From an uncultured Methanoregula sp. (GTDB lineage Archaea > Halobacteriota > Methanomicrobia > Methanomicrobiales > Methanospirillaceae), in the NCBI RefSeq assembly GCF_963678795.1, contig NZ_OY787453.1:1798001-1862000 (forward strand): a DNA stretch of 64,000 nt, read 5' to 3'. The notes beneath the pieces were generated by a model that was not told the DNA's origin, ran no database searches, and was given only the letters and a program-made list of their open reading frames with translations. A program made the translations under genes and the position numbers. Positions within the stretch are counted from its first letter, which is position 1. Each line of letters opens with the position of its first letter. This document shows, in pieces, positions 52,636 to 62,630 of the stretch.

Positions 52636-53784
52636 TTATTTGGGTTCACGGTCGTGAGAGGCGGCCCCGGCAGCCCGGTTCCTGCAGTCGGGCAGCGTGA
52701 ATGAGAACGTGGCCCCTTTCCCGACCTGGCTTTCCGCCCAGATGCGTCCGCCATGACGCTCGATAATCCGCTGCACCGTTGCAACACCGATCCCGGTACC
52801 CGGAAACTCCGATTCGGTGTGGAAACGGGTAAAGGGCCTGAACAGGTTTTCTGCCTGGGCTGCGTCGAATCCCGCACCATTATCGCTGACAGAGAAGATC
52901 TTCTGCCCGGCATCGCTTGTCATCCGGGCTTTGATCTGCGCCTGGCTCGTTTTTCCCGTGAACTTCCAGGAATTATCCACAAGGTTCTGCACGGCCATGG
53001 AAATGAGGGTCCGGTCACCGTATACCACCATCCCTTCATCAATATCAATGGTCACATCCCGGCCCGGCTGCTGCTCCCTCAGATCAGTAGTAAATTCCCA
53101 TACCATCTTTGAGAGATCCACTTCCTGGCAGTCGAGAGCGAGCCTCCCTGCCCGGGAAAATTTGAGCAGGCTCTCGATCATGGTGTTCATCTTCACGCTG
53201 GCAGCACGGATACCGGTTAAGTATTTCTGGACATTTGGATCAAGACCCTTTCCCCCGATATTATGGATAACGCCGCAATAGCCATCGATTACCCTTAATG
53301 GGGCCCGCAGGTCATGAGAGATGGAATAGCAGAAGGATTCCAGTTCCTCATTTTTCAGCCTGAGTTCGATCTCCTGGCGTTCAACCGTCTCCTTGGCCCG
53401 CTTTTTTTCCGCCAGCTGCAAAATCATGTTCCGGAGTTCTGCAAACTGGAGTTCGACCTGGGTGCCTTTCTGGAGATAATATGCAGCCCCACTGTTGAGC
53501 GCCTCTATCGCAACCTCTTCCCGGCCTTTTCCGGTGAAGATGATGAAAGGCGTCTCATTTCCCTGTGCTTTTAAAGTCTTCAACAGGATAATGCTGTTCG
53601 TACCCGGGGGCAGTTCATAATCCGCCACGATCACGTCAAATGAACGGGTTTTGAGAAGCACAAGAACCTCCTCCGAGGATCGTGCCAGAGTAAAATCCCG
53701 GAAGCCCTGCTCTTCGAGCAGGATCCTGCTCATCTCAAGAAAGTCGGGATCGTCATCAACGAGTAATATTGCAATGTCGTCCAT
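52636..53784 (-). CDS. Receiver-histidine kinase
   Basis: A 382-residue soluble hybrid. A receiver at residues 1-120 (DDDPD acidic pocket, phospho-acceptor D in VIVADYELP, K in LQKGT) is followed by a coiled coil, HisKA (H in YSISHDLRAPLR), and HATPase_c with NLVDNSWKF, SVSDNGAGFD and PGTGIGVATV. All catalytic motifs look intact. The receiver-first order without a sensor domain is typical of methanogen signalling proteins. It is monocistronic and followed (on the minus strand upstream) by a REC-MCP and a REC-PAS-DAC protein. Confidence 0.93.
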   Translation of the reverse strand: MDDIAILLVDDDPDFLEMSRILLEEQGFRDFTLARSSEEVLVLLKTRSFDVIVADYELPPGTNSIILLKTLKAQGNETPFIIFTGKGREEVAIEALNSGAAYYLQKGTQVELQFAELRNMILQLAEKKRAKETVERQEIELRLKNEELESFCYSISHDLRAPLRVIDGYCGVIHNIGGKGLDPNVQKYLTGIRAASVKMNTMIESLLKFSRAGRLALDCQEVDLSKMVWEFTTDLREQQPGRDVTIDIDEGMVVYGDRTLISMAVQNLVDNSWKFTGKTSQAQIKARMTSDAGQKIFSVSDNGAGFDAAQAENLFRPFTRFHTESEFPGTGIGVATVQRIIERHGGRIWAESQVGKGATFSFTLPDCRNRAAGAASHDREPK

Positions 53785-53958
53785 CCTGGATCATCCACCC
53801 GGCCCTGCACCCGGATTCCTGCCGGAGCCTGGATACTGCTGAAATTGAAAATGTGGAGTAAGGCAGGAAAGAAGATCCCGGGCCACCGGTAAGGATACCA
53901 TGGGTTCCAGGGGGAACCCCGGCACCGGTTCTGCTGCTGCCATGAATTGTACTGCTCA

Positions 53959-56145
53959 TCAGACCGTGAACTTGGCCATCTCGCGGGAGACATTATCCGC
54001 GATCTTGTTGACGTTTTCTACAACCCGGTTCACTTCGCTCACCGAAGCGGTTGCTTCCTCGGCAGCTGCTGCAGCATTGCTTGCCTCCTTTGCAGTGCTC
54101 TCGATCTTGGAGCTGACTTCATGGACGCTTGCCGTGATCTCCTGGACCGTTGCTGCCTGCTCCTGGCTTGCGGCGGCTACTTCAGCTGCTGCATTTGCCA
54201 CACCTTCTGCCGCAACCTTGATCTTCCGGAAGGCTTCGAGCGCTTCGGCAGACATCTGGGTGCCCTTCGTAACATGGTTTTTTGCATCATCCATGGCAAG
54301 GGCAGCCTCTTTTGTCGATTTATTGAGGGTGGCGATCATCTCCCCGATCTTTTCTGCGCTGCCCCTTGATTCCTGCGCAAGGGACTTGACTTCAGTTGCC
54401 ACAACGGCAAATCCCCGGCCGGCCTCGCCCGCCCGCGCCGCTTCAATGGCCGCGTTGAGGGCGAGCAGGTTGGTCTGGTTGGCAAGGTCGCTGATCAGCG
54501 TGACGATCTTGGAGATACTCGCCATCTGGGTTTCTATATCATGGACTACATTATACACGATTGTGCTGGATTTGGCAATATCCCCCATGCCTTTCTCAAC
54601 ATTTTCAGCAATGACGGCACCGGCTTTTGAGACATCACTTGCCTGTTTTGCCTGGTTGGAGACCCCTTCCATGCTGGACGTAACCTGCTCGACAGCTGCA
54701 TTCATGTCTTCCATTGCCTTGAGCACCTGTTCGACCCCCATGGCACTCATGTCGGCGTTCTCGTTGACTTTCTGGGCATTCGTTGCAATATGGGCGGAGG
54801 CCGAGGCTACCTCGTTGAGGCTGTTGAGAGCCTCCTGCGCGGAAGATGTAAGATTTGCGGTCTGGACATTGACACCCTTGACCGCTGCAGATACGGCAAT
54901 TCCTATACTATTGAGGGACTCCTTGAAGACGAGGAAATCGCCGGCAACTTTGAGGTTGTCATCCATCCGGACAGAGAAATTCTGCCGGGCATATGCCTGC
55001 GACATCCGGAGCGCTTCATTGACGGGTTTGATAACCGCATCAAGCGTATTGTTGACACCTTCGACGATCTTCCGGTAATCTCCCTGATGCCGGTTAACAT
55101 CGGCCCGCACGTCGAGTTTTCCTGCAACGGCAGCAGCAGCAAGCGTGTTGGCATCAGCAATCATGAGCTGGAGTGCATCCCTTACTTCAGAGATCGCCGT
55201 ATTGATGATAACAAACTGGTCATGCGCTTCCTGGGTGTTCTCATTTGCGGGAGGGAGAACCAGTTTGAACTTCAGGTCGCCCTGGGCCATCCGGGTAAGA
55301 TCATCGGACAGCGTCTTGAAATAGGAGCTCTGGTATTGCGTGAATTCCGCTTTTGCGGCCTCGATCTTACGTTTTTCGGTATTGTCGTTATAGACCGCCA
55401 TCAGGGCCACGATGCTCGAGTCTTTATCCAGGAGCGGGATCGTGTGCTGTTCGAGATAATGGACGCCGGTCGGGAACTCGACAGTCACCTGGCCGGTGAC
55501 TCCTTTCTTTGTTTCAAGAGCTTCGCGGATGTTATGACCGCTCTTTTCCAGCACCTTGAAATCCCGGATACTCATGCTCTGGAGTTTTTCTTCCGTAATC
55601 CCACTCAGCACGAGGAAAGCGTCATTGGCTATTTTGATATGATAGTTGGTGTCCACCAGGATCAGTGGCTGGGGGTTCTGCATCATCATCGTGAACGCCA
55701 GCTGTTTTTGTTTTTTGGCCTCGTCCGTCTGTTTTTTTATCTTTTCGGCCTGGGCTTTCTCCTTCTCGAACTCCTCGATCTCGCGCTTCACTGCCGGGAC
55801 CAGCCGGGAGTACTGGCCTTTTACAATAAAGTCATGGGCGCCGGCCCGCATGGTGTTGACGGCAGTCTCCTCGCCCACCACACCGGAGAGGACAATGAAG
55901 GGAATGGTCACGCCCAGTTCTTTGACAAGAGCGAGCGCTTTCATGGCACCAAAATTGGGGATATTATAATCACAGAGAATAATGTCCCATGCCTCGCGGC
56001 CCAGGGCTGCTTTCATCCCCTCCGCGGATTCAACCCGTGTATGGGTAACCGCAAGGCCGCCTTTCTGGAGTTCGAGTACAACAAGCGTGGCATCATCTGG
56101 TGAATCCTCAACAATAAGCACATTAAGGTTTGGGGTCATGTTCAT
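53959..56145 (-). CDS. Soluble receiver-PAS methyl-accepting protein
   Basis: A 728-residue cytoplasmic protein without membrane helices. It has an N-terminal receiver (about 1-125; D in IILCDYNIP), a coiled coil, a PAS domain (about 150-260), HAMP-like segments (about 275-400) and a C-terminal MCP signalling domain with the hairpin tip [20 protein letters not shown] then [21 protein letters not shown]. It would signal through CheA/CheW. The receiver at the head could couple a two-component cascade to chemotaxis. No chemotaxis genes are nearby. Confidence 0.92.
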   Translation of the reverse strand: MNMTPNLNVLIVEDSPDDATLVVLELQKGGLAVTHTRVESAEGMKAALGREAWDIILCDYNIPNFGAMKALALVKELGVTIPFIVLSGVVGEETAVNTMRAGAHDFIVKGQYSRLVPAVKREIEEFEKEKAQAEKIKKQTDEAKKQKQLAFTMMMQNPQPLILVDTNYHIKIANDAFLVLSGITEEKLQSMSIRDFKVLEKSGHNIREALETKKGVTGQVTVEFPTGVHYLEQHTIPLLDKDSSIVALMAVYNDNTEKRKIEAAKAEFTQYQSSYFKTLSDDLTRMAQGDLKFKLVLPPANENTQEAHDQFVIINTAISEVRDALQLMIADANTLAAAAVAGKLDVRADVNRHQGDYRKIVEGVNNTLDAVIKPVNEALRMSQAYARQNFSVRMDDNLKVAGDFLVFKESLNSIGIAVSAAVKGVNVQTANLTSSAQEALNSLNEVASASAHIATNAQKVNENADMSAMGVEQVLKAMEDMNAAVEQVTSSMEGVSNQAKQASDVSKAGAVIAENVEKGMGDIAKSSTIVYNVVHDIETQMASISKIVTLISDLANQTNLLALNAAIEAARAGEAGRGFAVVATEVKSLAQESRGSAEKIGEMIATLNKSTKEAALAMDDAKNHVTKGTQMSAEALEAFRKIKVAAEGVANAAAEVAAASQEQAATVQEITASVHEVSSKIESTAKEASNAAAAAEEATASVSEVNRVVENVNKIADNVSREMAKFTV

Positions 56146-56521
56146 GTCTGTCCTTAAGTGTGTATTTCAGCGGTTCAGTCTTTATTGTTTCCCCTCATTT
56201 CGTACCAAAGAAGATCAATATTCCTCAACATGAACTCAGCACGAGCCTACCCCCGCCTTTCGCAACGGTATCCCGGGCTATGATTTCACGCTCGCAAAAA
56301 CGGTACCGGAGTTTGCCGGCCACGTACTCCTGCATGTTTTCATCGGAGATTTTATCGTTCCACCCCAGGAACCATCCGGATTCTCACTTACCATGCAGTA
56401 AACGTTTGAGATTCGCGATACGGTCGACCGGGGATGTGCAGGGCAATGTTCCTGAGAAGATCGCAATAAGGATGAAGGAAAGAGAATGCGCGATACCGGG
56501 CCGGTAACTGGTCCGGTGGAC
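56146..56521. other. Intergenic region
   Basis: Spacer between the MCP start and the DAC-protein stop. No gene recognised. Confidence 0.45.
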
Positions 56522-58204
56522 TTACAGCGTTACTTTCTTAATAATCTGTCCGTGACGGAAGACCGTTATCCCGCCGCCGCTCTGCGAGACCACAATCCCC
56601 ACGGTATTGGTCACCTGCGAGATTGCGGCAACCGAGTTGTGCCGGGTTCCCATGCCCGGCGGAAGGGAGACATTGCTCGTATCGACCGTGATGTACCGGC
56701 CAACCGCCTCGACAAAACCATCACCGGTGATGACAAACGCACCGTCAAGCTGGGCAAGGGCCTTGATATTTTCCTTGAGTTCGGCATTGGTGACTACGCG
56801 GAGCTCGGGCTTGTGGCCCTCGAACGGGTTCAGGATGATCTGACGGGATTTCTCGAGCACGTTCTTCGTGTCCCCGATCAGGAATGTCGTACCAACAGGT
56901 TTTCCTTCACGGCCCTCGATCGAGATCTCCGTGCAGATATGGAAGACCGCATCGAAGACCTCGTCTTTCACATCCGTATCCACGATTACGGTATCCTTCC
57001 AGGAATCCGTGCTTATCCGGACTTCACCGGTCCGCTGTTTCCGGTCCGTGATATCGTGACCTATGCAGAGGATCTCCACGATGTGCCCCTGCTCATCGCG
57101 GATCGCCTTGTTGATCCAGGCAATCCAGACATGGTCGCCGTTCCTGCGGATATTCTCGTTCACGTTAACGGCGTAACCTTCGGCATTGAAGCCCAGGTCG
57201 TTTACCATCATCGAGAGATCGTGCTGGACCCGGGTCTTCTGCGGGACAATGGTTCCCACAACATTCCTGCCGATAACGTCCTCGCTCGTATAATCGAAGA
57301 ATGTCAGGGCATAGTGGTTGAAGAACGTGATGTTCCCCAGGGTGTCCATCCGGATGATGATGCTCTGCGTGTTCTGGAGGATCTCCCGGTACTTGCTCTC
57401 GCTCTCTTTTACAGCATCGGCCATCTTCTGCCGCTCGGAATTATCCGTAACGACAAACGTTCCGCCCGCCGTTACATCACGGGGATCAAGTGGCTGCACC
57501 TGGACATGGCAGGGCAGGATTGACCCGTCCTTTTTTAAAAACCTGCAGTCCGCGTGCAGGAGCCCGCCGGCATCCCTCCGGATAAGGAACTCCCGGCATG
57601 CCTGCTCGTACTCTTCGGCAGTCCTGAAAAAGGAGCGGAGATCCTTTCCCACAAGACCCAGCTCTTCTGCGCCGATCATGGCGGCGAACGGGTGGTTCAC
57701 CCACCCCAGGATACCGTTTCGCATCTGGAAGATCCCAAGGGGCGTAGCCGACAGGATGGTTGCCAGCTGCTCGTTCTGGGTCTTCTGGTCCCACTCGGCC
57801 TTCCGGCGCATGGAAGTCTGTTTGATGAGATTGACCATCTCGAAGAGCTGCGGCCGGATATCACCGGTTTTAGGGAGTGAGATCTCGATCGCGGTCTTCA
57901 CTTCCTGGAGAGCGATCTTGTTTGCTCCCCTCCTGCTGAGCAGGATCACGGGCGTAGTATTCCGCATGGACTTAAGGTATTTTAAAAACTCGATCCCGTT
58001 CATGTCCGAGACGAACTCGATCCCGTTCACGTCCGGGGCCTGCTCGCAGGAGATGATGATATCGAACTTCCGGCCTTCGAGTTTCTCTATTGCATGCTTG
58101 GTGGACCGGGCTGATTCCACCTTGAACTCCCCGGTCTTTTCAAGGAATGTACGGATTTGCAGGAGAAGATCAGTATTGTCGTCGATAAACAAAACAGAGA
58201 TCAT
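56522..58204 (-). CDS. Receiver-PAS-PAS-diadenylate cyclase (DAC) protein
   Basis: A 560-residue soluble protein. Residues 1-125 are receiver-like, but the acceptor position reads IIISCEQAP (C53) instead of Asp, and DVNGIEFVS is tandemly duplicated as DMNGIEFLK (27-bp repeat, 58010-58063). Two PAS domains follow (about 135-255 and 265-390). The C-terminal 160 residues match DacZ/DisA-N diadenylate cyclases: KPVGTTFLIGD, QIILNPFEGH, DGA at 487-489, GTRH at 519-522 and VVSQSGGGITVF. Such domains make c-di-AMP from ATP. The Arg following RH in many DACs is Asn here. TATA at about 58237-58244. Predicted role: signal-controlled c-di-AMP synthesis. Confidence 0.85.
   Translation of the reverse strand: MISVLFIDDNTDLLLQIRTFLEKTGEFKVESARSTKHAIEKLEGRKFDIIISCEQAPDVNGIEFVSDMNGIEFLKYLKSMRNTTPVILLSRRGANKIALQEVKTAIEISLPKTGDIRPQLFEMVNLIKQTSMRRKAEWDQKTQNEQLATILSATPLGIFQMRNGILGWVNHPFAAMIGAEELGLVGKDLRSFFRTAEEYEQACREFLIRRDAGGLLHADCRFLKKDGSILPCHVQVQPLDPRDVTAGGTFVVTDNSERQKMADAVKESESKYREILQNTQSIIIRMDTLGNITFFNHYALTFFDYTSEDVIGRNVVGTIVPQKTRVQHDLSMMVNDLGFNAEGYAVNVNENIRRNGDHVWIAWINKAIRDEQGHIVEILCIGHDITDRKQRTGEVRISTDSWKDTVIVDTDVKDEVFDAVFHICTEISIEGREGKPVGTTFLIGDTKNVLEKSRQIILNPFEGHKPELRVVTNAELKENIKALAQLDGAFVITGDGFVEAVGRYITVDTSNVSLPPGMGTRHNSVAAISQVTNTVGIVVSQSGGGITVFRHGQIIKKVTL
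58010..58063. repeat. 27-bp tandem duplication in receiver coding region
   Basis: Two adjacent units starting AACTCGATCCCGTTCATGTC and AACTCGATCCCGTTCACGTC encode the paired NGIEF segments. Recent duplication is suggested by few differences at third codon positions. Confidence 0.85.
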
Positions 58205-58316
58205 CGGGCATCTCCCGTAAGAAATCGCGTGGAATTCACTTATATCAGGTGGATGGCCTGACGATAAATAGTTGTTGAGAACCGGGAATTATACCAGGCC
58301 GGCAGGAAAAAAGGTA

Positions 58317-58658
58317 TTATTCTGTGTGCTGGACGATTGCCAGCTGGTACATCCAGTCCATGAGCGGATGGCACTCTTCCACAATGCACTCCAGCTCGCA
58401 GCCGATGCACGGTATCAGTTCATCGCCGGCAAGGAGATCGGCAGGATTAACCGGCATCTGCTTTGCCCGCAGGAGGTAGGTCTTGATCCCGTCTTTCTTG
58501 AACTCGATCCGTTCGATGAGACCGCCTTCCTCAAGTTTTTTCACGATCCGGGAACACTTCCGGCTGTCAACACCCAGCTCTTTCCAGAGCTCGCTCTGAA
58601 GAACACCTTCAGATCTCGACTGAATCAGTTTCAGTCCTTCATCTACCGGATCTCCCAT
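58317..58658 (-). CDS. Winged-helix regulator with four-Cys motif
   Basis: A 113-residue protein. An N-terminal winged helix (about 5-72; EGVLQSELWKELGVDSRKCS and a wing IERIEFKKDGIKTYLL) resembles MarR/Lrp-like DNA-binding domains. The C-terminus contains CIGCELECIVEEC, four cysteines likely to bind a metal or Fe-S cluster. It lies 25 bp after the LSm gene and is probably in the same operon. A redox- or metal-responsive regulator is inferred. Confidence 0.8.
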   Translation of the reverse strand: MGDPVDEGLKLIQSRSEGVLQSELWKELGVDSRKCSRIVKKLEEGGLIERIEFKKDGIKTYLLRAKQMPVNPADLLAGDELIPCIGCELECIVEECHPLMDWMYQLAIVQHTE

Positions 58659-58683
58659 TTCGTATCTCCTCCAGATATGATGT

Positions 58684-58920
58684 TCAGATTACCGGCGCAA
58701 TAGTGAGGATATTATTCCCACGGATTACGACCGTGCCAAGACTCCGGCCCCTCTGGTTGTCGACAAACTCGGTTGTCTCTTCCATGTGGATGTTGAGATA
58801 TTCATCAACGGCCACGAGGCGCCCCTGCAGCTTCCGGCCTTCGTCTTTGATCTCGACGGAAATTTTTGAATCGACGAGCGCAAACACTTTCTTTATTGGC
58901 AAAACAATTCCGTTAACCAT
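58684..58920 (-). CDS. LSm (Sm-like) RNA-binding protein
   Basis: A 78-residue archaeal Sm protein starting MVNGIVLPIKKVFALVDSKI. Sm1 motif (KISVEIKDEGRKLQGRLVAVDEYLNIHM) and Sm2 motif (GTVVIRGNNILTIAPV) are complete. The open frame extends 62 codons upstream, but that part is not Sm-like, and the length matches the family only from the chosen start. Archaeal LSm rings bind U-rich RNA and tRNA precursors. It lies between the sugar-phosphate cluster and the winged-helix gene. Confidence 0.92.
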   Translation of the reverse strand: MVNGIVLPIKKVFALVDSKISVEIKDEGRKLQGRLVAVDEYLNIHMEETTEFVDNQRGRSLGTVVIRGNNILTIAPVI

Positions 58921-59210
58921 CTGCCCTAATTTGGGATGCAAGATAATTAAAGTTTGCTCATCGACAATTCTGCAGGCGGAACCTGCTGGTCCGTATGCAG
59001 GCAGGATAATCCCTGAATCAGAGATAATCAACTGCTCTTGGGAGCTTTTTTCCCATCGTGCTTCCGCACCCGCACGCTTTAGCATTGCCCATGAAATGAT
59101 AGTCACTCATACGGTTGAATCTTTTACATTAGAATAGAGAGAGTCCCCCCACAAATAGTAAAAGAGCTGGAATATCCCGGGAATCGGGCGATAACTACTC
59201 AGTAAAAAAA

Positions 59211-60308
59211 TTATTCGGGAATCGGAGCCCAACGCGTCCTGAGATCTTTTTCAACAGCAGGAAGCGTCGTATACTCCATCTCCTCGAGCGATAGGCGATG
59301 GGGTTCGAAGGGGCCCTGGGAACGGATCATATCGGCAAGATCATTGCACCTCGATCGGACCCGGTCAAATGACGGGTCATCAAACATGTCCGCGGGGCCG
59401 ATCAACTGACCATTGCAGATCTGAAAACCGAAGCAGATGACACGGGGCGGACCATCGAACCGCGCCATGTTTGCATCACAGAGACCTACCGGCATAAAGG
59501 GGCCATGGTGGGATCCCCGCATCCAGCCGGCCACAAGTACCGGGGTGCAGAAGGGTTCGAGCACTTCGCCGACAGCAGGAAAACCACTCTGGGAGCGGAC
59601 GATCATGACCGGGTCGTCCTTACCCACATATCTTCCGGCGATCAGGCTCAGGCGCTGGGTGCTGCTGGCGGCAGCAATCTCGCCATCCCGGGTGAATACA
59701 TGTTTGATGACGTACCGGGACGGTGCCCCGATATAGGCAAGAAGGCTGTAGGTCTCTTCGGGGCATTTGAACATGATCATGCGCTTTTCCATGAGGTCGT
59801 GGACTTCGAAAGTAAAACCCTTGCGCATCGAGGGGTCTATTACCAGACCAGAGGTGTTGAACGGATCGGCAAAGATCTTGTACAGGAAATAGTTCCATGC
59901 ACCCGGCTCGGTCTTGTCTGCCATAAAAATGAGTACCGGATCGCTCGCCCGCTCCTCAAATTCCATCTCCGCAACGCCGGGTCCAAGACCCTTGACATTG
60001 CCGGAAAATGCATCGGATAGCATGTCCTGGCCGGCACCATAGAGTTTCATGCTCTTTGCGATCTTTGTGCATTCCATGAAGACATCCCATGCCAGCTTAT
60101 GCACTTTTTCATTATCCACGCCATGGGTATGCGTCATGATCAGCTCAAGGTCATCACCGCAGTGCGTGACGAAGGCGTCAATAAGAAGCCGGCCCTTCTC
60201 CTCCTTGAGCATCTTTGCTGCCTTTTCCAGCAACTTCGGGTGGGTACGAGAGTGTCCGGGAAAACTGCCCACATCCGCTTTTATCACAGAGATGGTTGTC
60301 TTTGGCAT
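59211..60308 (-). CDS. fbp: Bifunctional FBP aldolase/phosphatase (archaeal, class V)
   Basis: A 365-residue FBPA/P enzyme. It starts MPKTTISVIKADVGSFPGH and has DAFVTHCGDDLELIMTH, FNTSGLVIDPSMRKGF, LIAGRYVGKDDPVMIVRSQ, MRGSHHGPFMPV and AMARFDGPPRV-like CDANMARFDGPPRV. One active site condenses DHAP and GAP to FBP and then dephosphorylates it to fructose 6-phosphate, making gluconeogenesis unidirectional. It is the last gene of the sugar-phosphate cluster. The ATG 18 bp inside the longest frame fits the family N-terminus. Confidence 0.95.
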   Translation of the reverse strand: MPKTTISVIKADVGSFPGHSRTHPKLLEKAAKMLKEEKGRLLIDAFVTHCGDDLELIMTHTHGVDNEKVHKLAWDVFMECTKIAKSMKLYGAGQDMLSDAFSGNVKGLGPGVAEMEFEERASDPVLIFMADKTEPGAWNYFLYKIFADPFNTSGLVIDPSMRKGFTFEVHDLMEKRMIMFKCPEETYSLLAYIGAPSRYVIKHVFTRDGEIAAASSTQRLSLIAGRYVGKDDPVMIVRSQSGFPAVGEVLEPFCTPVLVAGWMRGSHHGPFMPVGLCDANMARFDGPPRVICFGFQICNGQLIGPADMFDDPSFDRVRSRCNDLADMIRSQGPFEPHRLSLEEMEYTTLPAVEKDLRTRWAPIPE

Positions 60309-60350
60309 GCTACAACATTGCCGCATCCAGACAAAAATATATGGTATAGT

Positions 60351-61490
60351 TTATTGAGAGGATTTTCTGACTGCCAAGGCGGATCCGTAGGCGCCGAAGG
60401 CCCTGAAAAAGAGGAGACTCTCCGCGTAAGCCATCGCAACCATTGCCTGCTCGGTTGCTTCTTCCACGGAATAGATCTGTTTGTAGAATTCTTTTATCGC
60501 CATCTTGCAGTTCCCGTCAAAGATCTGGCGATCCTTCTTGCCGGGGTTCAGGGGCCGGTATTTCTCAAGGGTCCAGTCCTGGATCTCCTTGTATAAAGCA
60601 GGTTCGTAAATTTTGAAGGTATTGAACGCCACATCCTGCCAGAACGTCCCGACATTGCCCTTGATGATATCGCCCTTGGGGAAATGAAGGTTGATCAACT
60701 CGCGGGGAGTGCCGGTGATACCATGCTGGGCGATACCCACGTGCAGCTTGTTCTTCCGCAGGGCTTCGGCAATAGCTTTTGTCTGGGGGATGTCGATGGA
60801 GAGCTGTTCTACCACATTTCCGAGTGCATCATAGGTATGGCCGTGGGTGCTGCCGTTTGCTATGGCAAGCGCATGAGGAAAGACATTGTTCTCGTTGAGC
60901 GCCCGGATATACTCGACAGCTTCCTCGGGTTTGGTCAGGATGAGGCCTCCGGTATCCTTTCTCCCGATCTCCCCGACTTCCACTTCAAGGCCGAACTCCC
61001 GGTTGTTCATCCGGCTCTTGATGTAGCGTGCCAGTTCCGTTGTCACGCGGATATTATCTTCAAGTTCTTCCCGGACCGTCTTTCCCTCGAAATTGAAAAG
61101 GTGTGATGCATCGATCGCAAAGGAGGTGTAGCCGGCCTGCACCTGGGCATCGATCAGCTGTTTTGTTCCCTCGACCTCGGCTGCATCCCCTTTCTTGATG
61201 GTGATGTGGTCGGCATGGAGGGCCCAGACATCGAATTTCACGGCCTGCGCTGCTGCATTCATCTTTGATGAGAAATCCTTCGGGGTCATACCGGTATATC
61301 CACCCTTGAGATCGCACTCAGACCGGGCGAGTTCCATGATGACTGCCGAATCGGTATCTTTTGCAGCCTGGAAAATACCTTTCGCTACTGCAGCTATCCT
61401 CACATTTGCAGCCATGACAATGGCTTTTTTACCGGAAACACCATTCAGGATGGTTGACCCGGAGATTGGACCGAACGCGTTATCCTTCAT
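60351..61490 (-). CDS. Class II fructose-bisphosphate aldolase-like protein
   Basis: A 379-residue Zn-type aldolase. Motifs are ALHADHITIKKG, FGLEVEVGEIGRKDTG, ALAIANGSTHGHTYD and VGIAQHGITGTPRELI, giving the His/Glu/His metal set of class II aldolases. It lies 42 bp upstream of the bifunctional enzyme and 21 bp after the class I FBPase gene. It would permit reversible FBP cleavage, complementing the one-way FBPA/P. A tagatose-bisphosphate or other ketose-bisphosphate substrate is not excluded. Confidence 0.88.
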   Translation of the reverse strand: MKDNAFGPISGSTILNGVSGKKAIVMAANVRIAAVAKGIFQAAKDTDSAVIMELARSECDLKGGYTGMTPKDFSSKMNAAAQAVKFDVWALHADHITIKKGDAAEVEGTKQLIDAQVQAGYTSFAIDASHLFNFEGKTVREELEDNIRVTTELARYIKSRMNNREFGLEVEVGEIGRKDTGGLILTKPEEAVEYIRALNENNVFPHALAIANGSTHGHTYDALGNVVEQLSIDIPQTKAIAEALRKNKLHVGIAQHGITGTPRELINLHFPKGDIIKGNVGTFWQDVAFNTFKIYEPALYKEIQDWTLEKYRPLNPGKKDRQIFDGNCKMAIKEFYKQIYSVEEATEQAMVAMAYAESLLFFRAFGAYGSALAVRKSSQ

Positions 61491-61511
61491 AGACTGATCA
61501 CACCTCTTTTT

Positions 61512-62411
61512 TCATCCTTCCGACATATACTTTTCAATCAGCCCGATCTCATTCTTGCTCCCCACATAGATGGGAGTGACCTGGTCGATCGCATCGGGCT
61601 TGATCTCCAGAATATCAGCCCTGCCGTTGCTGATCGCACCCCCGGCCTCATGGATGATCTTTCCCATGGGGTTGGCCTCGTACAGCAGCCGCAGCTTCCC
61701 TTTCTCCCGCCCCTTGAACCCGGGATACGTGAACACCCCGCCCTTGTGCAGGATCTGGTGGACATCGGCCACGAAACAGCCGCTGAACCGGAGCTTGTAG
61801 CCGGAGTGTTCGAGGTGCTCGATCCAGCGGGCATGCGCCGGCAGGTAATCGCGTCGCAGCGCACCCGGGGCGTAAATTTTCCCGTCAGGGATCCGGATAT
61901 CCTGGTGCCGGAGGATGAAGTCCCCGTCCTCGTCAAGCACGAACTCGTGGACCCCCTTGCCGGTCGTCAGGGTCAGGATCGTGAGCGGCCCGTAGAGGAA
62001 ATAGAGAGCAGCTACAAGGGTTTTTCCCTTTTCGAGCACGTGACCGGGATAGATTCCGATGATGGATCCAACGCAGAGGTTGACATCAATGAGGGAGGAT
62101 CCGTCCAGGGGATCGATGACAACGCCAAACTCAAATTTCGGGTTCTCAACCTCGATGATAGTATGCTGCTCTTCGGTTGCTATGTAGCGGACAAGACGGG
62201 CTTTTTTTAAGCCGTTGATGAAAATCCCGTCCGCAAACACGTCGAGCGCCATCTGGGCTTCGCCATACGTATTGTGGGTCTGCTCGTGAGCCGGCGTTTT
62301 TGTTAAGTGAAACCCTTTTTTGACATGCTGGGCCTGCTCACTCAGAAAAAGAATGAGTTCTGTCAGGCTTTTTTCTGTTCCCGCACCGGCGAGAAATTCC
62401 TTGAGTATCAT
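61512..62411 (-). CDS. Class I fructose-1,6-bisphosphatase
   Basis: A 299-residue FBPase of the class I type. Metal-binding [20 protein letters not shown] and the substrate-binding [20 protein letters not shown] with GKIIHEAGG are conserved. An N-terminal [15 protein letters not shown] is present. The enzyme hydrolyses FBP to fructose 6-phosphate. Its co-occurrence with the bifunctional FBPA/P in the same cluster is apparently redundant and suggests separate regulation. Confidence 0.92.
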   Translation of the reverse strand: MILKEFLAGAGTEKSLTELILFLSEQAQHVKKGFHLTKTPAHEQTHNTYGEAQMALDVFADGIFINGLKKARLVRYIATEEQHTIIEVENPKFEFGVVIDPLDGSSLIDVNLCVGSIIGIYPGHVLEKGKTLVAALYFLYGPLTILTLTTGKGVHEFVLDEDGDFILRHQDIRIPDGKIYAPGALRRDYLPAHARWIEHLEHSGYKLRFSGCFVADVHQILHKGGVFTYPGFKGREKGKLRLLYEANPMGKIIHEAGGAISNGRADILEIKPDAIDQVTPIYVGSKNEIGLIEKYMSEG

Positions 62412-62630
62412 GATATTTCGCCTTCCTCTGCCACAAAGAGCATTAAACGATTGGATTATCCTTCGAAGGATATCCTTATCCGGTATACCTGTTTGATTCC
62501 GAGGTTTATCAGGATTATTATCCTTGCCAGACCATCTGCTCCCCGGGCACTTCCCGCAGGGATCCGGGGTGAGATCTGATTTGCAGGGACGTATCTGAAG
62601 TTACACCACGGAGATCTGGCCAGGTTGCAT

